The notes under the pieces are model-generated. The model was given only the letters and a program-made list of their open reading frames with translations, was not told where the DNA came from and ran no database searches. From Weeksellaceae bacterium (GTDB taxonomy: Bacteria; Bacteroidota; Bacteroidia; Flavobacteriales; Weeksellaceae), in assembly GCA_949788275.1 (NCBI GenBank), contig OX460916.1, positions 1,364,001 through 1,428,000 of the forward strand: DNA of 64,000 nt. The letters are read 5' to 3'. Positions 26,147 to 33,957 of this stretch are shown here, in pieces. How positions within the stretch are numbered: the first letter of the stretch is position 1; every line of letters begins with the position of its first letter. The position numbers were made by a program, and so were the translations under genes.

Positions 26147-26923
26147 CTAGGGTGTAGTCTTTTTTAAATATTCGATTACGTACTCATAAGTCCCATCGGG
26201 GTATCGACTTGAAATCCCAGGCGAACCTGTTACGGCTAAACCTGTTGCTACATCGAGAGAATAAACGCCATTGGCATAGTATTTCTTATTAGCATCAACC
26301 CCTTGAAAAATAGTAATTCGATACAGTCCATCGGCACTATTTTTTACAAGATCAGGCAATTGCAAATCGATTTTGGCCGTAGATCCCGCTGCCATGGTAA
26401 ATGTCCCTTTATAGGCATAGACTGGTTTACCGTCAATAATAAGATTCGTCGTGTTCTCAACATTCGAATTAATAATCACTTTTGAATCCTCGACAGAAGG
26501 TGTTAATGGTCTCCATGTTCCAGTGATCAAGGTTCTGGTTTGACCTGAAACAACTGGATTATCATAATACCAATAACCTCGCGCTAAAGTTCCTGCTGTT
26601 TTTCCTGCCGTTAATGCACCATTCGCTACCTCTCCTCCTACTTTCGTATTATAGACAATCATTCCGTCATAAAAAGTTGGATAATCGTCCATTTCGCCTA
26701 CGGGTACGCCTGAAAATTTGGTAAACAACGATAAATCGACTGAAGGAAAAAGTAAACCTTTCCCTAATATTGGACTATTATTGTACTGAGGAGTGGAAGC
26801 TGCATCTAAGAATGCTGAACTCCTAACAGCATTTATTATCAAAGAAGAATTACTTACACGAATCTGTGCTTGAACTGCTAAGCAAAAACTAAGCAAAACA
26901 AATAAAGAATATACTTTTTTCAT
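26147..26923 (-). CDS. Secreted protein of unknown function, B1 of a duplicated pair
   Basis: The 258-residue product has a signal peptide (MKKVYSLFVLLSFCLAVQA). Near its start it reads QIRVSNSSLIINA, then GKGLLFPSVDLSLFT, DGMIVYNTKVGG and GYWYYDNP. Secreted Bacteroidota proteins of this sort often resemble phage tail-fibre tips in composition. It is closely similar along its length to B2 (27944-28711). It lies 22 bp after A1 and is co-transcribed with it. The function is unknown. Confidence 0.7.
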   Translation of the reverse strand: MKKVYSLFVLLSFCLAVQAQIRVSNSSLIINAVRSSAFLDAASTPQYNNSPILGKGLLFPSVDLSLFTKFSGVPVGEMDDYPTFYDGMIVYNTKVGGEVANGALTAGKTAGTLARGYWYYDNPVVSGQTRTLITGTWRPLTPSVEDSKVIINSNVENTTNLIIDGKPVYAYKGTFTMAAGSTAKIDLQLPDLVKNSADGLYRITIFQGVDANKKYYANGVYSLDVATGLAVTGSPGISSRYPDGTYEYVIEYLKKTTP

Positions 26924-26945
26924 ATTTTTTTATAATCTTTGTTGA

Positions 26946-27575
26946 TTAATTTTTAAATAACCATTCGCCTAAACCATCCGTACCTTGTACATAAATTAAC
27001 ATTGCAGCACGTTTTGTATAAGCAACTTTAAGAGCATCGCCCCTTAGCCCAGCGCCATCAACATCGAGTTGATCATTCCAAGTCTGAATATAAATCACTT
27101 TTCCTATCTCAGCAGCCGTTAATAAATTTTTATTAATTGTTAGAATTGTAGGATTAGGTGAAGTAAATAAAATGATGTCTTCTGTTCCAAGCAATGTATA
27201 ACTCGACGAAGACGTATAAACTACATTCGCCGCTGAGGGTACAGCGCTAGATCCTCCCATTGAAGTCCATTTAGACGTGTTTGAGTCATAATAATAAAAA
27301 CCTGGTGTTTTTATATCAATTGTTTTTCCAGCCGTACCAACTCCAGCCGTTACAAACACTAAGGCTCCATTTTGATCCGCTAGATAGATTCCATCTTTTA
27401 ATGCTAATTCGGTCACTGTTAATCGAGGGACTAACACACCATCTACGATAGTTGCTTGATCCGATGCTTTCACATCGAGGGATGCTTTAGGCATCATTTG
27501 ATTAATCCCTACCTGTGCACTTGCGAATCCTAAACTGGTTAAAAAAACAAGTGTAGATAATACATTTTTTTTCAT
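26946..27575 (-). CDS. Secreted tail-fibre-like protein, A1 of a duplicated pair
   Basis: The 209-residue product has a signal peptide ending at about ASA (residue 20). It then carries the Bacteroidota surface/tail-fibre opening QVGIN...PKASLDV, followed by GVLVPRLTVTEL, GALVFVTAG and PGFYYYDSNTSKWTS. The C-terminus is GLRGDALKVAYTKRAAMLIY and a Trp-containing end. It pairs with A2 (28725-29378). A is always upstream of B, so the two proteins probably work together outside the cell, perhaps as surface or matrix components; this is inference. Confidence 0.7.
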   Translation of the reverse strand: MKKNVLSTLVFLTSLGFASAQVGINQMMPKASLDVKASDQATIVDGVLVPRLTVTELALKDGIYLADQNGALVFVTAGVGTAGKTIDIKTPGFYYYDSNTSKWTSMGGSSAVPSAANVVYTSSSSYTLLGTEDIILFTSPNPTILTINKNLLTAAEIGKVIYIQTWNDQLDVDGAGLRGDALKVAYTKRAAMLIYVQGTDGLGEWLFKN

Positions 27576-27943
27576 AAATCTTAGGTTAATTTATTAATTC
27601 AATTATAGTTAATCGTAAATAAATACAAGAAAATAAGCTCTATAATTAACTGAATAACATTCAGTTCAATATTTATTTATACATCTAAATTTAGATAAAA
27701 TTTTTGAAGTTTAAAAGCACGATTAAAAAAAAGTAGATAATAGTTGAAAATAAAAACAAAAAACAATACGACTTATTAGACCTGAAACCCTTTGTACTTC
27801 CAACATTCTATATCCGTAAATCAAAAAATGTTAAATTATTTGAAATCAATAATTTAACATTTAAAAAGACAAAAAGCCACCCAAAGGGTAGCTTTTTTAT
27901 GCTTATTTAATAAATTATATTTTATATAAAAGTATAATTTATA
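27576..27943. other. AT-rich spacer between the two duplicated pairs
   Basis: No gene is seen. It contains a perfect 8-bp inverted repeat (AACTGAAT, 3-nt loop, ATTCAGTT) at 27648-27666, about 75 bp upstream of the A1 gene, which could be a regulatory site. The terminator of the second pair lies at its right end. Confidence 0.5.
27871..27900. terminator. Terminator of the second secreted-protein pair
   Basis: AAAAAGC-ACCC and GGGT-GCTTTTT pair with one internal mismatch around a 3-nt loop. It is similar in place and sequence to the terminator of the first pair, so it was probably duplicated with it. Confidence 0.65.
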
Positions 27944-28711
27944 TTACTTTTTTAAATATTCGATTACATACTGATAAGTCCCATTGGGGTATCGGCTTGA
28001 AATCCCAGGTGAACCAGTTACAGCTAAGCCAGTTGATACATCGAGTGAATATACGCCATTGGCATAGTATTTTTTATTCGCATCAACCCCTTGAAAAATG
28101 GTAATTCGATACAATCCATCAGCATTATTTTTTATAGAATCAGGCAATTGCAAGTCAACTTTGGCTGTCGATCCTGCTGTCATAGTAAATGATCCTTTAT
28201 ACGCATAGACTGGTTTACCGTCAATAACAAGATTCGTCGTGTTTTCAACATTGGAATTAATAATTACTTTTGAATCGCCACCTTTACTCGTTAAGGGTCT
28301 CCACGTTCCTGAGATTAAAGTTCTATTCTGACCTGATACAAGTGGATTATCGTAATACCAATAACCATGCGTTAAAGTTCCTTCTGTTTTTCCTGCGGTT
28401 AATGCACCATTTGCTACCGTTCCTCCAACATTCGTATTATAGACAATCATTCCGTCAAAAAAAGTAGGATAATCATCTATTTGACCAACAGGCACGCCTG
28501 AAAAATTGGTAAACAATGATAAATCTACGGAAGGAAAAAGTAGACCTTTCCCCAATATTGGACTAGTATTGTATTGATAGGTTGAGGAAGCATCTAAAAA
28601 AGCTGAACTTTTTGCGGCATTTATTACCAAAGAAGAATTACTTACTCTAATCTGTGCATGAGTTGCAAGGCAAAAACAAGACAGAACCATGAATGAATAT
28701 ATTTTTTTCAT
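27944..28711 (-). CDS. Secreted protein of unknown function, B2 of a duplicated pair
   Basis: The 255-residue paralogue of B1 has a signal peptide (MKKIYSFMVLSCFCLATHA) and the same order of segments (QIRVSNSSLVINA, DGMIVYNTNVGGTVANGAL, SKVIINSNVENTTNLVIDG, KKYYANGVYSLDV). Differences from B1 are scattered substitutions, with high identity in the C-terminal half. It lies 13 bp after A2 on the same transcript. The function is unknown. Confidence 0.7.
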   Translation of the reverse strand: MKKIYSFMVLSCFCLATHAQIRVSNSSLVINAAKSSAFLDASSTYQYNTSPILGKGLLFPSVDLSLFTNFSGVPVGQIDDYPTFFDGMIVYNTNVGGTVANGALTAGKTEGTLTHGYWYYDNPLVSGQNRTLISGTWRPLTSKGGDSKVIINSNVENTTNLVIDGKPVYAYKGSFTMTAGSTAKVDLQLPDSIKNNADGLYRITIFQGVDANKKYYANGVYSLDVSTGLAVTGSPGISSRYPNGTYQYVIEYLKK

Positions 28712-28724
28712 ATTTATAATATCT

Positions 28725-29378
28725 TTAATTAATTAATAACCATTGTCCATTTCCATCGGTACCGCGTCCATAAATTATCATACCTGCACGTTTTTCATAA
28801 ACATTTTTAACGGTATCTCCCCTAAGTCCAGTTCCATTAACATCAAGTTGTCCATTCCATGGCTGTAGATAAATTATTTTCCCCAAAGGAGGCTCAGGTG
28901 TTATATTTTTATTAACGGTAAGTAATGTTGTTCCAACATACGTAAAATAGATGATATTTTCTTTTCCAGTTAACGTATAATTAGATTGGTTTATATACAG
29001 TTCTTGCTTTTCCTCTCCTCCGTCTTGCGAAGCACCTGTAAGAGGCATCCAAGCTCCTTTTACAAATTGTGAAGCTTGAACTGTAGAATCATAAAAATAA
29101 AATCCCGGAGCGGTAATATATTTGGTTTTATCACTTGCAGGAGCTCCTCCTGTTACATATACTAACGCACCATGTTGATCTAAGTCATAAGCACCGTCCT
29201 TTGCTTTTAATTGTTGAGTGGTCATACGAGGTACCAAAACACCATCAGGCGAAGTGCTAGACGATGATGCGGATACATCAAGAGATGCTTTAGGTGAGTT
29301 TTGATTTATACCTACTTGAGACTTGGCAGTTCCCATACAAGCAAGAAGAACAAGTACAGATAATACAGTTGTTTTCAT
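28725..29378 (-). CDS. Secreted tail-fibre-like protein, A2 of a duplicated pair
   Basis: The 217-residue paralogue of A1 has a signal peptide, then QVGINQNSPKASLDV, GVLVPRMTTQQL, GALVYVTGG and PGFYFYDSTVQ. It is more diverged from A1 than B2 is from B1, mainly in the middle (about residues 110-150). It is the first gene of the second A-B unit. The function is unknown. Confidence 0.7.
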   Translation of the reverse strand: MKTTVLSVLVLLACMGTAKSQVGINQNSPKASLDVSASSSSTSPDGVLVPRMTTQQLKAKDGAYDLDQHGALVYVTGGAPASDKTKYITAPGFYFYDSTVQASQFVKGAWMPLTGASQDGGEEKQELYINQSNYTLTGKENIIYFTYVGTTLLTVNKNITPEPPLGKIIYLQPWNGQLDVNGTGLRGDTVKNVYEKRAGMIIYGRGTDGNGQWLLIN

Positions 29379-29984
29379 AAATAGTTGGTTAAGTTGATTA
29401 TTAAATAATTTAGCATGGTGTCCTAATTTTAAAGTTTTATTTCTACTCTAAAAAAATAATTTTCTGTTGTGTTTTAGCACTTTATTTACACTAAAAAACA
29501 CTCTTTATTATCCTCTAGAACTAGAGCAAAGTTATTAGAAGTTCATAAAATATAAAAGAGGTAAAAGGGGTAGTAAGTAAACAAATAAACTAAAATAAGT
29601 GTTGTTGTTAATAATATAAAATACTTAAAAAATACTCACAACAGATGTTAATTAACTAAAAATCAGGCCATTAAATATTAATCATTATATTAAAATAAAA
29701 GAAATAAAATCCCTAAGTTATATTGCATAATAAATCATAAACCAAGTAATAATAAGTAATTAGGATGCATAATGAAATTAAAAAAACATCCATAATACAT
29801 CGAAAAGAGTTTAAAATCATTTCGTAATCGGCTGGTCTTAAACACGAATTGATGGATAAATAATATCAATGATAAAAAAAGTCTATAAACTTAAAATGAA
29901 GTTGGTGGGTGCACTTCTATACTTTGCGGATAAATTCATTAAAAATGATGCAAGGTGCACATCAAAGATTATAGGTACTGCGTT
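29379..29984. other. AT-rich gene-free stretch
   Basis: About 600 bp of very AT-rich sequence upstream of the A2 gene, with no ORF I can support on either strand. A small palindrome (CTCTAGAACTAGAG) lies near 29514. It runs into dispersed repeat copy E. Confidence 0.5.
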
Positions 29985-30119
29985 TGCGGCAGGGATAGCA
30001 GCGGCATCCTTTGCTGCCACCTTTTGTTGACTTATCTTCTTATGCTTTTGCAGCAAAGATAGAGCGAATAGGTACTATCTTAAAAACCTAACTTTTTATC
30101 CTTTTTTTGATTAAATTTG

Positions 30120-31208
30120 TTAAATAATAGAAAGCTTCTTTTCTTCTAGAAAAGTAAGTTTATCTGGTGTAGCCTCAACTTGTTTGGGGCTATTATATTT
30201 CATTTGATTATACAGAGGATCATAAGCTTGATTCTTCTTCCATAAATGATAAACTAAAACCAGTAACTTCTTTTGCACAGCGACATAGCTTTTCAGCTTT
30301 ATTCCATGTTTTTCATAAGTTCGATGAAATAGATTTGATAAAGGCTTTTCATTATGTTTTACTGCTGTAAAAGCAGGCATAAACAACGCTCTTCTTATAC
30401 GCCCATTTCCTTTTTTGGATATTCTTGTTCGGCCTCGACTATTTCCCGATTCATTCTCAACCACATCAAATCCTGCAAAAGAAACAAGTTGTTTATAATT
30501 TTTAAATAAAGAAAAACCATTGGTCTCTGCTAGTATTGTTCCTAAACTAAGAGTCGAAATACCCTTGATCTTACAAATCCCTTCTACCTTTTGCTTAATT
30601 ATAGGATCTGAATCGAGATGTTTCTTTATAGATTCCTTTATCCCTTTAAGTTGACTATCAATTAATAAGATGATGTTTTTCTGATATTCCATCATCTCAG
30701 AATTATCATACATCGAATGTTCAAAAGCATGAAGTTGGTTTTTAAAAACGGTCTTTTGTTCTTGTAAATTCTGATATTGACGCGTGTACTGGCGTAATTT
30801 ATAAAAGAAAATACCCATCGGTTCCCATAATTCTAAACACTGTTCGGCTCCCATTCGAGATAAACCTTTTGCATCTATGCGATCATTTTTTGATTTAAGT
30901 CCCAATGAAATTAAATAATGCTTCGCTTTATTAGGTAGTATAATAGATATTTTATGGCCTTTTTGGTGAAAATAAAACGCACAATTTTCATGATATACTC
31001 CTGTGGCTTCCATACAAATAACTAAAGAAATCTCTTTTTCTTTATGATTTTTTTCAATCCATTCTTCTAGCTTTAAAAAACCAGATAATCCATTGGTAAA
31101 TTTCTTACTAGATACCACTTTAACACTCTGTTTATCATCAATCCTTGAAAGACATACATCGATTTTTTCACTTGAAACATCGATTCCAACACTGTACTTT
31201 AAATTCAT
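30120..31208 (-). CDS. IS110-family DEDD recombinase
   Basis: The 362-residue recombinase has the RuvC-like N-terminal domain with DEDD residues Asp10 (GIDVSSEKID), Glu67 (CMEATG), and Asp109 and Asp112 (KNDRIDAKG). A coiled-coil region follows, then a C-terminal Transposase_20 domain (about 205-310) with GICKIKGIS, FAGFDVVENESGNSRGRTR and SKKGNGRIRRAL. A serine in ESGNS (Ser254 likeliest) would be the nucleophile. In this family the protein is guided by a structured RNA from the element end. The gene is full length with no frameshift, so the element may be active. Confidence 0.92.
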   Translation of the reverse strand: MNLKYSVGIDVSSEKIDVCLSRIDDKQSVKVVSSKKFTNGLSGFLKLEEWIEKNHKEKEISLVICMEATGVYHENCAFYFHQKGHKISIILPNKAKHYLISLGLKSKNDRIDAKGLSRMGAEQCLELWEPMGIFFYKLRQYTRQYQNLQEQKTVFKNQLHAFEHSMYDNSEMMEYQKNIILLIDSQLKGIKESIKKHLDSDPIIKQKVEGICKIKGISTLSLGTILAETNGFSLFKNYKQLVSFAGFDVVENESGNSRGRTRISKKGNGRIRRALFMPAFTAVKHNEKPLSNLFHRTYEKHGIKLKSYVAVQKKLLVLVYHLWKKNQAYDPLYNQMKYNSPKQVEATPDKLTFLEEKKLSII

Positions 31209-31229
31209 AATTCTATCGTTTTAGGGAAA

Positions 31230-31395
31230 ACAAATTTTTTACAATAGTCCTTGCTCATATTTATTCTGCATCTAATGAAAGTCATCAGTGCCTAAGTACT
31301 TATTGTAACTTTTTGTAAAAAAACAAAGCTGATTTTCCTATAACGTCAATATCATTTTTAATGTATCTAGCCCGGTTTCAATTATGCAGCTTTGT
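31230..31395 (-). ncRNA. Predicted bridge RNA of the IS110 element
   Basis: Read on the minus strand, the non-coding end has two enclosed loops. Loop 1 is closed by a perfect 9-bp stem (31387-31395 with 31323-31331). It contains CCGGGCTA (31368-31375), equal to 8 nt of the interrupted target including the CT core, and ATAG (31338-31341), complementary to core plus 2 nt on the other side. Loop 2 is closed by an 8-bp stem (31301-31308 with 31239-31246) plus 5 outer pairs. It contains AGTACTT (31294-31300), matching the element end AGTACCT with one wobble, and ATATGAG (31254-31260), complementary to core plus the other end. The target loop then donor loop order is that of known bridge RNAs. The 5' and 3' ends are estimated. 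Confidence 0.8.
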
Positions 31396-31418
31396 ATTGT
31401 TTTCTAGTTAATTATTAT

Positions 31419-31426
31419 GAAAGTTA
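31419..31426 (-). promoter_or_regulatory. Candidate -7 box for the bridge RNA
   Basis: TAACTTTC on the minus strand fits TAnnTTTG at seven of eight positions and would start transcription a few nucleotides before the first closing stem. The -33 element is not clear. Confidence 0.35.
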
Positions 31427-31560
31427 ATATTTTTTGCTAAGATATGAGCCCGGCGCGTAGCGGCCGCCCAAATAGAAAGACAAGAAAAATTTCACAAATT
31501 ATAACGTTGAAGACTGGCTAAACGCTTTCTAAAAACAGAATTTCCAACAGATTACCCACA

Positions 31561-31590
31561 AAAAAAGCCTCCTAGAAGGAAGCTTTTTAT
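31561..31590. terminator. Terminator after the CvfB-like gene
   Basis: AAAAAGC and GCTTTTT pair around TCC/GGA with one mismatch. It lies about 44 bp beyond the stop codon at 31634 and ends in a T-run on the minus strand. Confidence 0.7.
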
Positions 31591-31633
31591 AGGGTATAAC
31601 AACTTATTGTTTTAAATCAATGCGGCATACATT

Positions 31634-32458
31634 TTATTTTAATCGAATTTTATCGACTAAAATTTCAATAATACCGTCTTTATAAAGGCCACCAATGGCT
31701 TTCTTAAAGTTTTTCTTACTCATGTTAAGCTCTTCGCTAATCTCTTCTGGAGACGATTTATCTGATAAATAGACGACTCCATCGTTTTTATCCAAAGCGT
31801 TTAAGATGGCTTGACGAAAAACATCAATGTTTTCAAAACCTTGTGGTTGCGTCATTACATCAATCTTCCCGTCTTCTCTAATCGCTTTAATGTACCCCAC
31901 TTCTTCATTGAATGGATACAATTTTCTAACCACATCATCGGCATAAATTAGGCCAACATACTGTTTATTAATCACGACATTCCACCCAAAATCGGTTTCA
32001 TTCATCATGATTAAATCGACTTTATCCCCTTTTTTGAAAGGAAGGTTTTCGTAATTCGTGTTACGTTTATACTTGGTAGTTCCTGTAATTAAACCCGTCT
32101 CCTCATCAATATACACATACACTAAATAGCGCTTACCTTCTAAAATTTTCCCTTTTTGTTCGCGGTAAGGAATAAAGAGATCTTTGCTAATTCCCCAATC
32201 CATAAACGAACCTATGGGTAAACTTTCCACGGCTGTCACAACGGCAAATTCGCCGACTTCACAAAACGGGCGTTCGGTGGTCGCAAGCAACTCATTCCCA
32301 TCTTGGTAAATAAAAACTTCAATTTCACTGGCAAGATCGGTATCAGCATCCGCAAAAAGTTTAGGAAGAAAAGCTTCTACCCCATCATTATCTTGAAGAA
32401 AAAATCCTGAATCCGTTTTTTCTGTTACTCTTAAAATTTGCATTTTACCGACTTGCAT
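31634..32458 (-). CDS. CvfB-like S1 RNA-binding protein
   Basis: From the ATG at 32458 the protein has 274 residues beginning MQVGKMQILRV, the normal start of CvfB/YitL proteins. A longer reading would start at a TTG too close to the promoter. It has several S1-type OB domains (for example SFMDWGISKDLFIPYREQ and GDKVDLIMMNETDFGWNVV) and a C-terminal winged helix (SSPEEISEELNMSKKNFKKAIGGLYKDG). Family members bind RNA and affect virulence or translation in other bacteria. The gene is monocistronic. Confidence 0.88.
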   Translation of the reverse strand: MQVGKMQILRVTEKTDSGFFLQDNDGVEAFLPKLFADADTDLASEIEVFIYQDGNELLATTERPFCEVGEFAVVTAVESLPIGSFMDWGISKDLFIPYREQKGKILEGKRYLVYVYIDEETGLITGTTKYKRNTNYENLPFKKGDKVDLIMMNETDFGWNVVINKQYVGLIYADDVVRKLYPFNEEVGYIKAIREDGKIDVMTQPQGFENIDVFRQAILNALDKNDGVVYLSDKSSPEEISEELNMSKKNFKKAIGGLYKDGIIEILVDKIRLK

Positions 32459-32473
32459 AACTAAATATTTTTG

Positions 32474-32481
32474 CAAAAATA
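32474..32481 (-). promoter_or_regulatory. -7 box of the CvfB-like gene
   Basis: TATTTTTG on the minus strand matches TAnnTTTG exactly, 15 nt before the ATG at 32458. It supports that start over the upstream TTG at 32476, which overlaps this box. Confidence 0.5.
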
Positions 32482-32581
32482 AGGTTTATTTATTCAGTAA
32501 CTAAGGTATATTTTCACCAATAGCCTCGTAAATAAAAATTTGTAGCCTAACGTGAAGTTAAACAAGTTGTTCGATGATTTT

Positions 32582-32679
32582 ATTTGGGCATGTCCTATGG
32601 AACGGGCTTTCCGCACTCGCTCTTCTGCTCCACTTCGTTGCGCAAAAGGAGCTCAAACAAAGCTGCAATCCCTCATGCG
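32582..32679 (-). repeat. Dispersed intergenic repeat, copy F
   Basis: On the minus strand: AGGGATTGCAGC, TTTGTTTGAGC, a 10-pair stem with one bulged C (GCTCCTTTTGC with GCAGAAGAGC), then GAGTGCGGAAAGCCCG and a tail ending GCCCAAATA. It belongs to the A/B subtype. A small hairpin (AAAATAGC / GCTATTTT, 32681-32699) lies next to it. Confidence 0.7.
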
Positions 32680-32737
32680 GAAAATAGCTTCGCTATTTTA
32701 AAGGAAGGTGTACATGCTTATTTTTATAAAATTTGAC

Positions 32738-32745
32738 TATTTTTG
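32738..32745 (+). promoter_or_regulatory. Candidate -7 box of the VOC gene
   Basis: TATTTTTG matches TAnnTTTG exactly, 13 nt before the ATG at 32759, implying a very short leader. Confidence 0.4.
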
Positions 32746-32758
32746 AAAGAAAATAAAG

Positions 32759-33151
32759 ATGGTGAAATTTGGCTATAGCATTTTGTATGTGAACGATGTG
32801 GCAGCAACCTTAGCGTTCTATGAAAAGGCTTTTGGTTTTGAAATAAAATTCTGCACACCCGAAAACGATTATGGTGAGCTTGTAAGTGGTGAAACTACCA
32901 TGGCTTTTGCCTCAATTGCATTGGGTTGCACAAATTTAAAGAAGGGCATAAAACCAATTGAGCCCCATCAGCAACCCATGGGTATAGAATGGTGTTTTAT
33001 TACCGAAAATGTTGACCAAACCGTTGCGGCAGTCCTTTCTGCTGGAGGAACACTGCTGGAAGAAGCTGTACAAAAACCATGGGGGCAAACCGTGGCCTAT
33101 GCACAAGATATCAATGGCTTATTGTTAGAAATATGCACTGCGATTGAATAA
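32759..33151 (+). CDS. VOC-family (glyoxalase/bleomycin-resistance fold) protein
   Basis: The 130-residue protein is a single vicinal-oxygen-chelate domain: KFGYSILYVNDVAATLAFYEKAFGF at the start, a paired beta-alpha-beta unit in the second half (WCFITENVDQTVAAVLSAGG), and the closing GQTVAYAQDINGLLLEICTA with a metal-ligand-type Glu. It lacks the His ligand pattern needed to call it glyoxalase I. It may be an enzyme or a binding protein. It is a single gene with its own terminator. Confidence 0.85.
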   Translation: MVKFGYSILYVNDVAATLAFYEKAFGFEIKFCTPENDYGELVSGETTMAFASIALGCTNLKKGIKPIEPHQQPMGIEWCFITENVDQTVAAVLSAGGTLLEEAVQKPWGQTVAYAQDINGLLLEICTAIE

Positions 33152-33177
33152 AAAAAGGTGCCTTTTAGGGCACCTTT
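33151..33177. terminator. Terminator between the VOC gene and the paa operon end
   Basis: AAAGGTGCC and GGCACCTTT form a 9-bp stem flanked by an A-run and a T-tract. It lies between convergent genes and can serve both. Confidence 0.85.
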
Positions 33178-33201
33178 AACAATAAACTTATAAATAATCA
33201 A

Positions 33202-33957
33202 TTATTTGGACTTGAATTGATTGATTGCATTCACGGTAAATTCAGATAAAACCAAGTCGCCACTAATTTGCGCACGCTCAATTAATAACTGATCCCAATT
33301 TTCTGTCCCTACCCATGCCACTTCCTTTAAGTGTTTCATGGCTTCAGGATTCGATTTGGCTAAGGTAGCGGCCAACTTTTCAATCGCTTGATCCATCTCT
33401 TCAATCGAGGCAAAAACATCGGCATATAAGCCTTTTTCTTTTGCCCACTGAGCCGATTGAAACTCGGTAGCATTAATCGCTAACTGCGTAAAAGCCGAAG
33501 TTCCAACTTTACGTTCAACGGCTGGTCCTACGACAAATGGTCCAATACCAACGGCTAATTCGCTTAATTTTATGGCTGCAAATTCAGTGGCGAAGGTATA
33601 ATCGGCCGCCGAAGCAATACCTACTCCACCGCCTACAGCTTTTCCTTGAATACGTGCCAAAACAAATTTCGGTGCTTTACGCATCGCATTGATCACAGCT
33701 GCAAATCCAGAAAAGAAGACTAAACCGGTTTCTCGGTCTTTGATAGAAATTAATTCATCGAACGATGCACCCGCACAAAATGTACGGTCGCCTTCACTCT
33801 TTAAAACAATTACTTTCACTGCCTCAACTCTTCCTAATTTTTCGATTTCAGCTGCTAAATTTCTGAGCTGTGAACCTGGCATTGAATTACTTTGTGGATG
33901 AAAAAAAGTAATGGTTCCTACCCCATTTTCAAGGGTTGATTGTACAAAAGCTTCCAT
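33202..33957 (-). CDS. Enoyl-CoA hydratase/isomerase of the paa operon (PaaF role likely)
   Basis: The 251-residue crotonase-fold protein has the oxyanion-hole stretches RTFCAGASFDEL and IQGKAVGGGVGIASAADYTF. It is the last gene of the paa operon, overlapping the paaZ stop by one base (TAATG). The pathway needs two crotonases: PaaG (clearly the gene at 39432) and the 2,3-dehydroadipyl-CoA hydratase PaaF. By elimination this gene is the PaaF candidate, but the segment KLSELAVGIGPFVVGPAVERK departs from typical PaaF, so I leave the symbol blank. Confidence 0.75.
   Translation of the reverse strand: MEAFVQSTLENGVGTITFFHPQSNSMPGSQLRNLAAEIEKLGRVEAVKVIVLKSEGDRTFCAGASFDELISIKDRETGLVFFSGFAAVINAMRKAPKFVLARIQGKAVGGGVGIASAADYTFATEFAAIKLSELAVGIGPFVVGPAVERKVGTSAFTQLAINATEFQSAQWAKEKGLYADVFASIEEMDQAIEKLAATLAKSNPEAMKHLKEVAWVGTENWDQLLIERAQISGDLVLSEFTVNAINQFKSK

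Larger units (their letters stand above)
30072..31446 (-). mobile_element. IS110-family insertion sequence in repeat copy E
   Basis: The element is about 1.38 kb and bounded by the dinucleotide AG on the plus strand (30070-30071 and 31447-31448; CT when read with the recombinase). This matches the core dinucleotide of IS110 elements such as IS621. There are no terminal inverted repeats, as expected for the family. One end is short (48 bp after the recombinase stop) and the other long (238 bp before its start), the IS110-group rather than IS1111-group layout. The boundaries are deduced from comparison with the uninterrupted copy G. Confidence 0.85.
29985..31473 (+). repeat. Dispersed intergenic repeat, copy E, split by the IS110 element
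   Basis: The left part (29985-30071) has GCGGCAGGGATAGCAGCGGC, a 9-bp stem (CTTTGCTGC at 30009-30017 with GCAGCAAAG at 30050-30058) and AGATAGAGCGAATAG. The right part resumes at 31447 with AGCCCGGCGCGTAGCGGCCG and ends GCCCAAAT near 31473. Joining the two at the shared AG gives a sequence collinear with copy G. The repeat was therefore intact before the insertion. Confidence 0.85.

Noticed and set aside
30072-31446. Terminal inverted repeats of the IS110 element
   Set aside because: The two ends show no useful inverted similarity, which agrees with IS110-group elements; boundaries were set from the split repeat instead.
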